Shown here: positions 17,526 to 25,255 of the stretch, piece by piece
Position numbering within the stretch: position 1 is the first letter of the stretch
Layout of the letters: each line of letters begins with the position of its first letter
NCBI RefSeq assembly: GCF_052116585.1
Contig: NZ_JBQKKT010000004.1
Span: 62,001 to 126,000, forward strand
Reading direction: 5' to 3'
From: Luteococcus sp052116585
GTDB lineage: Bacteria; Actinomycetota; Actinomycetes; Propionibacteriales; Propionibacteriaceae
Length of the DNA stretch: 64,000 bases
Program-made: the position numbers and the translations under genes
The notes under the pieces: generated by a model
Databases searched by the model: none
What the model was told of the DNA's origin: nothing
What the model saw: the letters and a program-made list of their open reading frames with translations, nothing else

Positions 17526-18167
17526 TCAGACGATCCAGGGCTGCTGGTCCCGGTGGTCCTCCAGGGCCGTCGGTGCCAGATTGCCGATCTGGGTGTTCAA
17601 CAGGTTCCAGCCCCGTTCGTTGACCAGCCCGTCGTGGATCAGGAAACCCTTGGGCGCATCGACATCACGCACGAAGTCGACGGTCTCCTTCATGGCCGCC
17701 CAGGGGCCCATCACGGGAACTGCCACGATGTCCACGCCCGCCGGCGCCGTCGCCAGCGAGTCCCCCGGGTGGAAGAGCGTCGGCTCCCCCTCGGACTCGA
17801 GGACCAGCCCCACATTGCCGATCATCGGGATGTCGCGGTGGATGACGGCATGACGGCCGCCGACCGCGGAGATGGTGAGGGATCCGATCTTCACGGAGGT
17901 GTCGGCATTGAGACCCTCGCCACGGCCCTTGAGGTCTACGGCATCGATCACACCGGGCTCCACCAGCACCCTGGCGTCGGGGTTGGCGCTGACCAGGTCC
18001 GGCAGCTTCGCCGGATCGGCATGGTCTGGGTGGAGATGGGTGACCAGGATCGCGTCCAGATCCGTCAGGCCGTGCCAGGAGTCCGAGAAGGCCCCCGGGT
18101 CGACCAGCACGCGCAGGCCGGCGGTTTCGACGAGTACCGCGGAATGTCCAAGTTGGGTGATCTCCAT
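17526..18167 (-). CDS. MBL-fold metal-dependent hydrolase (UlaG-like)
   Basis: 213 aa metallo-beta-lactamase-fold protein of the UlaG/RomA-like class. The N-terminus is ITQLGHSAVLVE with LVDPGAFSD; the metal motif is THLHPDHAD; LFHPGDSL and a late LIHDGLVNERG complete the site. Length is typical. The substrate is unknown. It is convergent with the kinase gene and divergent from a small membrane protein gene, so probably monocistronic. Confidence 0.82.
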   Translation of the reverse strand: MEITQLGHSAVLVETAGLRVLVDPGAFSDSWHGLTDLDAILVTHLHPDHADPAKLPDLVSANPDARVLVEPGVIDAVDLKGRGEGLNADTSVKIGSLTISAVGGRHAVIHRDIPMIGNVGLVLESEGEPTLFHPGDSLATAPAGVDIVAVPVMGPWAAMKETVDFVRDVDAPKGFLIHDGLVNERGWNLLNTQIGNLAPTALEDHRDQQPWIV

Positions 18168-18245
18168 GCCCCCAGTCTCGCCCGCTGGTCCTCACCTGTC
18201 GAGCATGACAGGCTGAGGGCTGAAGCCCGCGACGAATGGAGCCCC

Positions 18246-18425
18246 GTGCCCGAGCCCCGCCCGAAGAGCCCCGGTCTGGTGCCCATCGCGATCACCTTTG
18301 CGATCACCTGGGCGATGTACGCCAATGGCTATCCGATCCTCACCACCGTCGTGATCGGCATGATCACGCTGGCGCTGCTGATGCGCCTGGCCGCTGCACG
18401 CAACCGGTTCAAGGACAAGGACTGA
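18246..18425 (+). CDS. Small membrane protein, 59 aa, unknown
   Basis: Short gene with GTG at 18246 preceded by GGAG four bases upstream. The product has a charged N-terminus (PEPRPKSPG), two closely spaced hydrophobic helices (LVPIAITFAITWAMYANGY and ILTTVVIGMITLALLM) and a basic C-terminus (RNRFKDKD). A longer open frame upstream is the antisense shadow of the MBL gene. Hydrophobic pattern and RBS support it; no family is recognised. Confidence 0.55.
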   Translation: MPEPRPKSPGLVPIAITFAITWAMYANGYPILTTVVIGMITLALLMRLAAARNRFKDKD

Positions 18426-18521
18426 CCCAGCGGGCTGACGGTCGATCCCGGGGATGCCGGTGCAGGGGCCGGTCGCGGTGTCGGCCCGGGCCAGTGTGCG
18501 GACCAACGACCGCCCACCGGA

Positions 18522-19553
18522 TCAGGCGAGCAGGTCTCCCAGGATGCCGCCGGCCTCGCGGCACTGGTCCTGGGTGACATCCAGATGCGTCACGGCGCGC
18601 ACCAGGTGGGCCCCCACCGACGAGAGCAGAACACCGCATCCCGCTGCCCGAGCAACCACCTCGGCGGCGGGACGCTGCCCGGTCCGCACCACGACGATGT
18701 TGGTCGGCACATCTTCCGGTGCCACCGCCGGCGGTGCCTTCTGCGCCACTGCCTCGGCGAAGCAACGAGCCGCAGCATGATCGTCGGCGAGCCGGTCGAC
18801 GTGGTGGTCCAGGGCATGCAGGCCCGCCGCGGCCAGCAGACCCGCCTGCCGCCAACCACCACCCAGCCGCTTGCGCTGCACCCGGGCACGCGCCATGTCC
18901 GCCGCGGAGCCCACCAGCACCGATCCGACCGGCGCGCCCAGCCCCTTGGACAGGCAGACGCTCACCGAATCGAAGCAGGCCCCGTAGTCGGCCAGCGGGG
19001 TCCCGGTGGCGACGTGGGCATTCCACAGCCTCGCCCCGTCCAGGTGCGTCTTGATCCCGGCCCCCAGCGCCAGGGCACGAATCTCGCGCAGCGTCTCGAT
19101 CGGCTGGATCGTGCCGCCACCGAAGTTGTGGGTGTTCTCGATCTCGATCGCGGCGGTGCGCACCAGGAAGGGCCCGTTGTCCGGGGCGATCGCGGCGGCC
19201 ACCGTCGCGGCGTCCACGACGCCGTCGGCAGTCGTCCAGGTGCGGGTGGTGAGGCCGTGCAGCTGGGCGTGCGCCCCCATCTCGGCCCGCACGATGTGCG
19301 CCTGCGCATCGCACAGTACCTCGCCACCGGGCGGCACGTGCAGCCAGACGCCCAGCAGGTTCGCCATGGACCCGGTCGGGGTGAACAGGCCTGCCTCGTG
19401 GCCCAGCAGCTCGGCCACGCGACACTCCAGCTCGATGATGCTGGGGTCCTCGCCGTAGACGTCGTCACCGACCGGGGCCTCGGCCATGGCACGACGCATC
19501 GCCTGCGTCGGACGGGTCAGGGTGTCGGATCGCAGGTCGATGGCTGTGCCCAC
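18522..19553 (-). CDS. ltaE: Low-specificity L-threonine aldolase
   Basis: 343 aa PLP enzyme of the beta-eliminating lyase fold that cleaves L-threonine to glycine and acetaldehyde. The N-terminus IDLRSDTLTRPTQAM, PVGDDVYGEDP, IEIENTHNFGGG, HLDGARLWNA and the PLP-lysine motif SVCLSKGLGAPVGS are all present. GTG at 19553 has GAGGAG seven bases upstream. It starts ten bases after the aroG stop on the same strand, so the two likely form an operon. Glycine from this reaction could feed the GcvT pathway encoded elsewhere in the window (inference). Confidence 0.92.
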   Translation of the reverse strand: MGTAIDLRSDTLTRPTQAMRRAMAEAPVGDDVYGEDPSIIELECRVAELLGHEAGLFTPTGSMANLLGVWLHVPPGGEVLCDAQAHIVRAEMGAHAQLHGLTTRTWTTADGVVDAATVAAAIAPDNGPFLVRTAAIEIENTHNFGGGTIQPIETLREIRALALGAGIKTHLDGARLWNAHVATGTPLADYGACFDSVSVCLSKGLGAPVGSVLVGSAADMARARVQRKRLGGGWRQAGLLAAAGLHALDHHVDRLADDHAAARCFAEAVAQKAPPAVAPEDVPTNIVVVRTGQRPAAEVVARAAGCGVLLSSVGAHLVRAVTHLDVTQDQCREAGGILGDLLA

Positions 19554-19563
19554 GGGTGACTCC

Positions 19564-20952
19564 TCAGAAGTCGTTGTTGCGGAACTCGTCGATCAGGTTG
19601 GGGCGCTTGATGCGACCGTCCGAGAGCCGCTCGGCGACCATGAAGGCGAGCTCCAGCGACTGGTTTCGGTTCAGACGCGGATCGCAGGCCGTCTGGTATC
19701 GATTGGCCAGATCGGCCTCGCCCAGCTCGAAGGCACCGCCCAGGCATTCGGTGACGTCGTCACCGGTCAGCTCGATGTGCATGCCACCAGGCCAGGTGCC
19801 CAGCTCGTCGTGCACGTCGAAGAAGCCGTTGAGTTCCTCCACCACGTCGGAGTAGCTGCGGGTCTTGAAGCCATTGCCCGTCTCGAAGGTGTTGCCGTGC
19901 ATCGGGTCGCAGACCCAGGCCACCTTGCGGCCGCTGGCCTCGATGCCCCGCACCAGCGGCGGCAGCTTCTCGCGCACATTGCTGGCGCCCATCCGGGTGA
20001 TGAAGGTGATCCGGCCCGGAATACGATCCGGGTCGATGGCATCAGCCAGCCCCAGGGCGTCCTCTGGGGTGCTGGTGGGGCCCAGCTTGATGCCGATGGG
20101 GTTCTGCACGTGACGCAGCAGCTCCACGTGGGCACCGTCCAGCTGACGGGTGCGCTCGCCGATCCAGATCATGTGGCCCGAGGTGTCATAGGGCAGCTGG
20201 GAGCGCGAGTCGATACGCGTCATCGCATGCTCGTAGTCCAGCAGCAGCGCCTCGTGGCTGGCGTAGAAGTCCACCTCACTCAGGGTTTGGTCGCTCACGC
20301 CACAGGTGACCATGAAGGCAAGGGCCCGCTCGATCTCGTCGGCGAGTTCCTCGTAGCGGTTCTCCACATTGGAATTGCGCACGAAATCCGCATTCCAGGA
20401 GTGGATGGTGCGCAGATCGGCAAAGCCACCCTTCACGAAGGCCCGCACCAGGTTCAGCGTCGCCGACGAGGCGTTGTAGACCCTCAGCAGGCGTTCGGGA
20501 TCGTGCCGCCGCGCCTGTTCGGTGAACTCCAGACCGTTCACCGCGTCACCGCGGTAGCTGGGCAGCGTCACGCCGTCGCGGGTCTCGGTGTCCTTGCTGC
20601 GGGGCTTGGCGTACTGACCGGCGATCCGACCCACCTTCACGATCGGGATCTGACCGGCGTAGGTCATGACCACGGCCATGCTGAGCAGGACCCGCAGCTT
20701 GCCCTTCACGTTGTCACCTGTCACGGTGTCGAAGGTCTCGGCACAGTCGCCGCCCTGCAGGAGGAAGGCGCGGCCCTCCGCGACCTCCGCAAGCTTGTCG
20801 CGCAGTTCGTCGCACTCACCGGCAAAGACCAGCGGAGGCAGGGTACGCAGCTGGTCGATCACGCGCTGGGCCTCGGCCGGGTCCTGATAGGTGGGCTGCT
20901 GGACCTGGGGCTTGGCGCGGAGGTCTTCGAGGGAAGGCACATGTGCGGACAT
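19564..20952 (-). CDS. aroG: 3-deoxy-7-phosphoheptulonate synthase, class II
   Basis: First enzyme of the shikimate pathway, condensing PEP and erythrose 4-phosphate. At 462 aa it has the length of the M. tuberculosis class II enzyme (Rv2178c). Family motifs include PPLVFAGECDELRDKLA, FLLQGGDCAETF, GRIAGQYAKPRS, a central FYASHEALLLDYE, WIGERTRQLDGAHVE, and late VWVCDPMHGNTF-like and HIELTGDDVTECLGG stretches. Upstream in-frame codons exist, but ATG at 20952 is chosen because TAGGCT lies exactly seven bases upstream. Confidence 0.95.
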   Translation of the reverse strand: MSAHVPSLEDLRAKPQVQQPTYQDPAEAQRVIDQLRTLPPLVFAGECDELRDKLAEVAEGRAFLLQGGDCAETFDTVTGDNVKGKLRVLLSMAVVMTYAGQIPIVKVGRIAGQYAKPRSKDTETRDGVTLPSYRGDAVNGLEFTEQARRHDPERLLRVYNASSATLNLVRAFVKGGFADLRTIHSWNADFVRNSNVENRYEELADEIERALAFMVTCGVSDQTLSEVDFYASHEALLLDYEHAMTRIDSRSQLPYDTSGHMIWIGERTRQLDGAHVELLRHVQNPIGIKLGPTSTPEDALGLADAIDPDRIPGRITFITRMGASNVREKLPPLVRGIEASGRKVAWVCDPMHGNTFETGNGFKTRSYSDVVEELNGFFDVHDELGTWPGGMHIELTGDDVTECLGGAFELGEADLANRYQTACDPRLNRNQSLELAFMVAERLSDGRIKRPNLIDEFRNNDF

Positions 20953-20959
20953 GGGGGTC

Positions 20960-20965
20960 AGCCTA
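20960..20965 (-). promoter_or_regulatory. -10 element TAGGCT of aroG, leaderless start predicted
   Basis: On the minus strand TAGGCT is followed by GACCCCC and the ATG at 20952. There is no Shine-Dalgarno sequence between them. Confidence 0.6.
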
Positions 20966-20990
20966 CCCATCGCCCGCAATGGCCTCCCCG

Positions 20991-21080
20991 ACCGTCCACG
21001 ACTGGATCAACGAACCCCAGACGGTCCACGGACTCGATCAACGGGTCCCCGACGCACCACGACTCGATGGCGGTCCCTGG
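20991..21080. repeat. Degenerate 30-31 bp tandem repeat x3
   Basis: Three imperfect copies built on CCACGACTCGATCAACG begin at about 20991, 21021 and 21052. They span the 3' end of the response-regulator gene (stop at 21038) and the gap to aroG, so part of the regulator's C-terminal tail is repeat-encoded. Confidence 0.65.
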
Positions 21081-21733
21081 GACTCGTCGCCGAAGCCCTG
21101 TTCGATGGCGTACAGGGTGAGCTCCACCCGATTGTGCAGCTGCAGTTTGCGCAGCACGTTCTGCACATGGTTCTGGACCGTGCGGTGGCTCACGAACAGC
21201 TCCTCGGCGATCTCGCGATAGGCCATCCCCTTGGCCACCCGACGCAGGACGTCGATCTCCCGACGGGTCAGCTGGGCACTGGTCGTGTTCCGCTCCTGGG
21301 CCACGGTGGCCATCCGGCGGAATTCCCCCAGCACCAGTCCGGCCAGGCCGGGCGTGAAGACCGCATCGCCATCGGCCGTGCGCAGCACCCCGTCGACCAG
21401 TTCGGCACGCGAGGCCGACTTCACCAGATAACCCTTGGCCCCGGCCTTCACCGCGCGCAGAACGTCCTCGTGCTCACCCGAGGCCGAGACCACCAGCACC
21501 TTGGTGTCCGGGAATTCCTGGAGCAGCACCTCGGTGCAGGTGGCGCCGTCCGGCTCCGGGATCCGCAGGTCCATCACGATCACATCCGGCCTCGTGGCAC
21601 GAGCCCGTCGAAGGCACTCCCCGCCATTGTGTGCGACCGCGACGATCTCGAAACCCTCGCCCACGAGGTCCTCCGAGAGCGCGTCGATCCACATGGGGTG
21701 GTCATCCACCAACATCACCCTGCGACCAGTCAT
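21038..21733 (-). CDS. LuxR/NarL-family response regulator
   Basis: 231 aa. Receiver domain with acidic pair VDDHP, phospho-acceptor VIVMDLRIPEPDG and the conserved lysine in GYLVKSASRAEL. The C-terminal LuxR-type HTH is LTRREIDVLRRVAKG with REIAEELFVSHRTVQNHVQN. ATG at 21733 overlaps the stop of the upstream sensor kinase (ATGA), so the pair is co-translated. The last 15 residues are an irregular tail encoded by degenerate repeats. Target genes are unknown; autoregulation is common in such pairs. Confidence 0.9.
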   Translation of the reverse strand: MTGRRVMLVDDHPMWIDALSEDLVGEGFEIVAVAHNGGECLRRARATRPDVIVMDLRIPEPDGATCTEVLLQEFPDTKVLVVSASGEHEDVLRAVKAGAKGYLVKSASRAELVDGVLRTADGDAVFTPGLAGLVLGEFRRMATVAQERNTTSAQLTRREIDVLRRVAKGMAYREIAEELFVSHRTVQNHVQNVLRKLQLHNRVELTLYAIEQGFGDESQGPPSSRGASGTR

Positions 21734-22869
21734 TGGCCCCCCTCCAAGGGAATCCTGAACTCCCACTCGACCCCCCGACCGAGTTGAGATCGTGCCACGG
21801 CGATCCCACCGATGTCACCGATTCGTCCCAGAACCGAGGCATTGATCCCCATCCGGCCGCTGGTGTGGGCCCCCTCAACCTGCTCCTTGGACATCCCGAC
21901 GCCGTTGTCCCGCACGGAGACGGTCACTTCGCCATCCTCCTCCTCGAGCAAGACCCAGGCCCTCGCCTCCGGCCCCGCATGCTTGGCCACATTCAGCAGC
22001 ACCTCGGTCACTGCCGCATCCAGTTCCCGAGCCCTGGCCGCTGCCATCGGAACCTCGCCGGCCATCACCGCCACCGTGACCCGATCGCTGGCGTGGGCCT
22101 CCAGCATCTGGGCAAGGTCCACCCGGTCCGATTCGGCACCCGGCAGGTCCACCGACCGGTCCTGCAGCAACCGCCGCAGGAGGGTCTCCTGTTGGCGTGC
22201 CACCCGGGCCAACTGCTCACCCTTGGGCCCCAGTTCCGGGCCCTCCCGCTCCACCAGCGCCAGGACCTGGAGGGCGCCGTCATGCACGATCCGGTTGAGT
22301 CGATCACGTTCGGCCAGCACGGCCAGACGGGCATTGCGGGAGTCGCGGTCATCGAAGGAGGCCCTCAGGGTGTCCACCACCGCGCCCAATGCCCAGATCG
22401 CGAGCCCCAGGACCACCAGCCCGGCCCAGACCCGATCGTCGGCGTGAAGGTGCAGGAAGACCCTCAACCCACCGAGCAGCGCACCGGCCGCCAACCCCCA
22501 TCCCACACCGCGCCCGACGGCGATCACCAGCGGGGCGGCGGCAAACCAGTAGACCGGCACCTCGTGGTGGCTGGCCTGAAGCGTTTCCGGTCCCAGGATC
22601 CAACCGCTCGACGCGAGCACCAGCGCACTGACCACGACATCGACGACCATCAGGCGATCGGTCCGCCGCGCGGGCCGGGAGAGCAGAAGACCCATCACGG
22701 CAGTCCAACCAGTCATCACCGAACACGCGATCCACAGGGCCACCGGGTGCGCGACCGCGTCCAGGCGCAGCGCATTGACCACCACCGCGTGGGCCAGCAG
22801 CGCCCACCGCAGGCGATTCGTGACCAGGTAGACGGGGTGGAGGATGTCCGGATCCCTCGTGGCTACCAC
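21730..22869 (-). CDS. Membrane sensor histidine kinase (HisKA_3/LuxR-partner type)
   Basis: 379 aa. The N-terminal half carries about six hydrophobic helices (LLAHAVVVNAL, LWIACSVMTGWTAVMGLLL, VVDVVVSALVLAS, LVIAVGRGVGWGLAAGALL, WAGLVVLGLAIWALG). Next come the phospho-acceptor HDGALQVLALVE and an ATPase domain with EVLLNVAKHAG and DNGVGM. GTG at 22869 lies directly after the acyltransferase stop (22873-22871) and is chosen over an open frame that continues through the upstream gene. No extracellular sensor domain is visible, so the signal may be membrane-associated. It partners the response regulator at 21038-21733. Confidence 0.85.
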   Translation of the reverse strand: MVATRDPDILHPVYLVTNRLRWALLAHAVVVNALRLDAVAHPVALWIACSVMTGWTAVMGLLLSRPARRTDRLMVVDVVVSALVLASSGWILGPETLQASHHEVPVYWFAAAPLVIAVGRGVGWGLAAGALLGGLRVFLHLHADDRVWAGLVVLGLAIWALGAVVDTLRASFDDRDSRNARLAVLAERDRLNRIVHDGALQVLALVEREGPELGPKGEQLARVARQQETLLRRLLQDRSVDLPGAESDRVDLAQMLEAHASDRVTVAVMAGEVPMAAARARELDAAVTEVLLNVAKHAGPEARAWVLLEEEDGEVTVSVRDNGVGMSKEQVEGAHTSGRMGINASVLGRIGDIGGIAVARSQLGRGVEWEFRIPLEGGQ

Positions 22870-22870
22870 C

Positions 22871-23935
22871 TCAGGACCGGCTGGTCGGGCCCGACCCGTC
22901 CCCAGTCGGGCGCGACTCCTGGCCCGACCCGTCACCAGTCGGGCGCGACTCCTGGCCCGACCCGTCACCAGTCGGGCGCGACTCCTGGCCCGACCCGTCA
23001 CCAGTCGGGCGGTGCACCTTCTCGGCGCGCAGGTCGACGGGATCCCTGGGCTCGGCGGAGGGCAGTCTGGTGGCCCGCACCACCTTTCGGCGGGCATCGG
23101 CCTCGGCTGCTCGACGCGCATGTTCCCGGGCCGCCTCCGCGGCAATCGCCTGAGCGCGAGCAAGCTCCGCCGCCTCCGCCTCCCGGTCGGCAATGCGCTG
23201 CTGCTGGGCCGCCACCTGTCGAGCCTTTCGCGCGCGTGCCTCCGCCCGGGCAGCGGTGCTGTCCGTCCGACGCTGCTCGGCCAGCTGGACACGACGCTCC
23301 GCGACGGGGATGTCCATGTAGACCTGACCCGACAGCTCCATCAGGGCGTACATCACCTCGTCGGTGACCGAACGCAGCACGCGCTCGTCCTCCTCCACCC
23401 CCCGAAAACGCTCCAGGTCCACGGGCTCGCCAACCAGCAGGTTGGGGGCCACGGTCCGCTGCACCAATGACTGCTCACTCGAGACAGCCACGGGGATCAC
23501 CGGGGCGCCGCTGGCCAAGGCCGCCCGTGCAATGAAGGTCTCACCACGGTAGAGCCTGCCATCCGGGGAACGGCCACCCTCCGGGAAAATGGCCACCACC
23601 TCGCCTGCCTCCAGCAGGGCCAGGGCCCTGCCCAGGGCAGCCTCCACGGGATCCACCTCGTCCGTCGACGCCTTGCGGACGACGACGCGCCGCAGCAATC
23701 CGAGTGCCGTTTCGGTGGCCGGCGGCGCGGCCGTCACCGTCCGCACGCGACGCCCGGCCGGTCGGCCGGGCACGTGGTCCAGGTGCGAGAGGTGGTTCAA
23801 CGCCAGAATGACGGGCCCCTCGGCCGGAATCCTCTCCTCGCCCTCCACGTGCACGGTGAGCTGCTCGGCAGCACCGCCCATCAGCGCACGTGCACGGTCC
23901 AACGCGCCTCCGGCCTCATCCTGCTGGTCGCTCAT
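22871..23935 (-). CDS. 1-acyl-glycerol-3-phosphate acyltransferase-like protein with repetitive tail
   Basis: 354 aa PlsC-family protein. The acyltransferase core (about residues 25-190) has the catalytic NHLSHLD, then FPEGGRS and a late VIPVAV. After it comes a charged alanine/arginine-rich helical segment of about 90 residues (RAEARARKARQVAAQQQ), probably coiled coil, and a C-terminal tail of four RPTGDGSGQES units. ATG at 23935 has GAGGGG upstream. Position matches M. tuberculosis Rv2182c. Transfer of an acyl group in phospholipid or PIM synthesis is the likely role; the substrate is not determined. The tail repeats are odd for the family. Confidence 0.82.
   Translation of the reverse strand: MSDQQDEAGGALDRARALMGGAAEQLTVHVEGEERIPAEGPVILALNHLSHLDHVPGRPAGRRVRTVTAAPPATETALGLLRRVVVRKASTDEVDPVEAALGRALALLEAGEVVAIFPEGGRSPDGRLYRGETFIARAALASGAPVIPVAVSSEQSLVQRTVAPNLLVGEPVDLERFRGVEEDERVLRSVTDEVMYALMELSGQVYMDIPVAERRVQLAEQRRTDSTAARAEARARKARQVAAQQQRIADREAEAAELARAQAIAAEAAREHARRAAEADARRKVVRATRLPSAEPRDPVDLRAEKVHRPTGDGSGQESRPTGDGSGQESRPTGDGSGQESRPTGDGSGPTSRS
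22888..23011. repeat. 33-bp tandem repeat x3.8 in the acyltransferase 3' end
   Basis: Units begin at 22888, 22921, 22954 and 22987 with GGCCCGACCCGTCACCAGTC; the first has one substitution and the last is cut short. Unit length keeps frame and each encodes RPTGDGSGQES. Units are contiguous, so this is not a CRISPR array. Confidence 0.95.
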
Positions 23936-24034
23936 CAGGCACCCCTCTTGGCTGCGTCATCGTGGTCACCTCCCAGACTAGGCCAGTCAGCCTGACAGTC
24001 GACGCACCTTCTGCCGACGTCATGGACAGCGGCA

Positions 24035-24040
24035 TAGGGT
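24035..24040 (+). promoter_or_regulatory. -10 element TAGGGT, leaderless start predicted
   Basis: TAGGGT, then GTACCTC (seven bases), then GTG at 24048, without a ribosome-binding site. This supports GTG 24048 over the GTG at 24039. Confidence 0.55.
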
Positions 24041-24047
24041 GTACCTC

Positions 24048-24788
24048 GTGAGCACAGTTGTCGACCCCACGGCCCAGCCCTTCTCCGCCGGCGAGCCCGG
24101 ACCCGTCGGCGTCGTGATCTGTCATGGATTCACCGGTTCCCCGTGCTCCATGAGACCTCTGGCCGAATACCTGGCAACGGCCGGCCTGCGCGTCGAACTC
24201 CCCCGCCTGCCCGGCCACGGCACCCACTGGCGAGAGCTGCAGCTCACCGAATGGGTGGACTGGTACGCCGCGGTGGAGCGAGCCTTCCACCTGCTGTCTG
24301 ACGAGTGCGAGCAGGTCTTCGTCGTGGGCCTGTCGATGGGCGGCGCACTCGCCGTGCGACTCGCGCAGCAGCATGCCGTCGCCGGCCTGGTGCTGGTGAA
24401 TCCGGCGCTGGCCAGTGACGACCCCCGGATGAAGGCCCTGGGCCTGCTCAAGCATCTGGTGCCCACGACGGCCTCGATCGCCGATGACATCGCGCGCCAG
24501 GGTGCAACAGAGCATGCCTATCCGCGCACCCCGCTGCGGGCCGCCCACTCCATGACCCGTCTTTGGCGGCAGGTACAACGTGATCTCGACCACGTGGAAT
24601 GCGATGTCCTGCTGCTGACCTCCCGTGAGGACAATGTGGTCGACCGGGCCTCGGCCCGGCTCCTGTTGGACCGCCTGCCCGCGGTGGAGAGAGTGTGGCT
24701 CGAACGGAGCCGCCACGTCGCCACCCTGGACCACGACGCCGAGCTCATCCAGCAGCTCTGCCTGGACTTCATCGAGGCACGTCGATGA
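24048..24788 (+). CDS. Alpha/beta hydrolase (carboxylesterase / monoacylglycerol lipase-like)
   Basis: 246 aa serine hydrolase. An oxyanion-hole strand VVICHGFTGSP is followed by the cap-proximal LPRLPGHGTHWREL, the nucleophile elbow GLSMGGAL, the acid region LLLTSREDNVVD and the terminal histidine in RSRHVATLDHD. Length and motifs match small lipid or glyceride esterases such as Est30. It is divergent from the acyltransferase gene. Its stop overlaps the start of a small membrane-protein gene (ATGA). A role in acyl-glycerol turnover is inferred only from that neighbour. Confidence 0.85.
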   Translation: MSTVVDPTAQPFSAGEPGPVGVVICHGFTGSPCSMRPLAEYLATAGLRVELPRLPGHGTHWRELQLTEWVDWYAAVERAFHLLSDECEQVFVVGLSMGGALAVRLAQQHAVAGLVLVNPALASDDPRMKALGLLKHLVPTTASIADDIARQGATEHAYPRTPLRAAHSMTRLWRQVQRDLDHVECDVLLLTSREDNVVDRASARLLLDRLPAVERVWLERSRHVATLDHDAELIQQLCLDFIEARR

Positions 24789-25165
24789 CCTCGCAGCGCC
24801 CCGGGGACGACGACCTGGACGCACGTTTCCGCAGCATCATGGACGAGGAGTTCGGCCGTTCCCCCGCCCCGGACCCAGAGCCCTTCAACATGATGAAGGC
24901 CATGGACGAGGTGGAACCGGATGCCCCGGATGACCCCTTCGTCGCGCCCCAGCCGCTCCCCCGCCCCATCTCGACGCCAGGCTTCCTGGTCAGCAGCCTG
25001 CTGCTGTCCTTCTCCACACTGGTGATGCTGGGGGCCGTCTTCGGGGCACCGGTGCACAACCTGACGGGTTGGGCAGTGGTCACCTTCGTCCTGGGCATGG
25101 TGGTGGCATGGCGGAGCCTGCCAAAGCAACCGCAAGACCTCGATGATGACGGGGCGCAGGTCTGA
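24785..25165 (+). CDS. Small membrane protein with acidic N-terminus
   Basis: 126 aa. The first 60 residues are acidic and proline-rich (DDDLDARFRSIMDEEF, DEVEPDAPDDPF). Two transmembrane helices follow (FLVSSLLLSFSTLVMLGAVF and WAVVTFVLGMVVAW), then a short KQPQDLDDDG tail. The start overlaps the hydrolase stop. Conserved position behind the hydrolase suggests co-expression; function unknown. Confidence 0.7.
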   Translation: MTSQRPGDDDLDARFRSIMDEEFGRSPAPDPEPFNMMKAMDEVEPDAPDDPFVAPQPLPRPISTPGFLVSSLLLSFSTLVMLGAVFGAPVHNLTGWAVVTFVLGMVVAWRSLPKQPQDLDDDGAQV

Positions 25166-25186
25166 GCCTGCCGCCCAGGCACGCGT

Positions 25187-25230
25187 GATGCCCAGTCCCG
25201 CTTGATGCCCAGTCCCGGTTGATGCCCACA
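25187..25230. repeat. 17-bp tandem repeat x2.5 in a convergent intergenic gap
   Basis: TGATGCCCAGTCCCGCT and TGATGCCCAGTCCCGGT are followed by a partial TGATGCCCA. It lies between the small membrane-protein gene and the ROK gene; no strong terminator hairpin was recognised in this 90-bp gap. Confidence 0.85.
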
Positions 25231-25255
25231 CGCGGGCCGCTGTGGACGCGCCGCG

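Noticed and set aside
22888..23011. Possible CRISPR array
   Set aside because: Units are contiguous, in frame and translated; there are no spacers and no cas genes.
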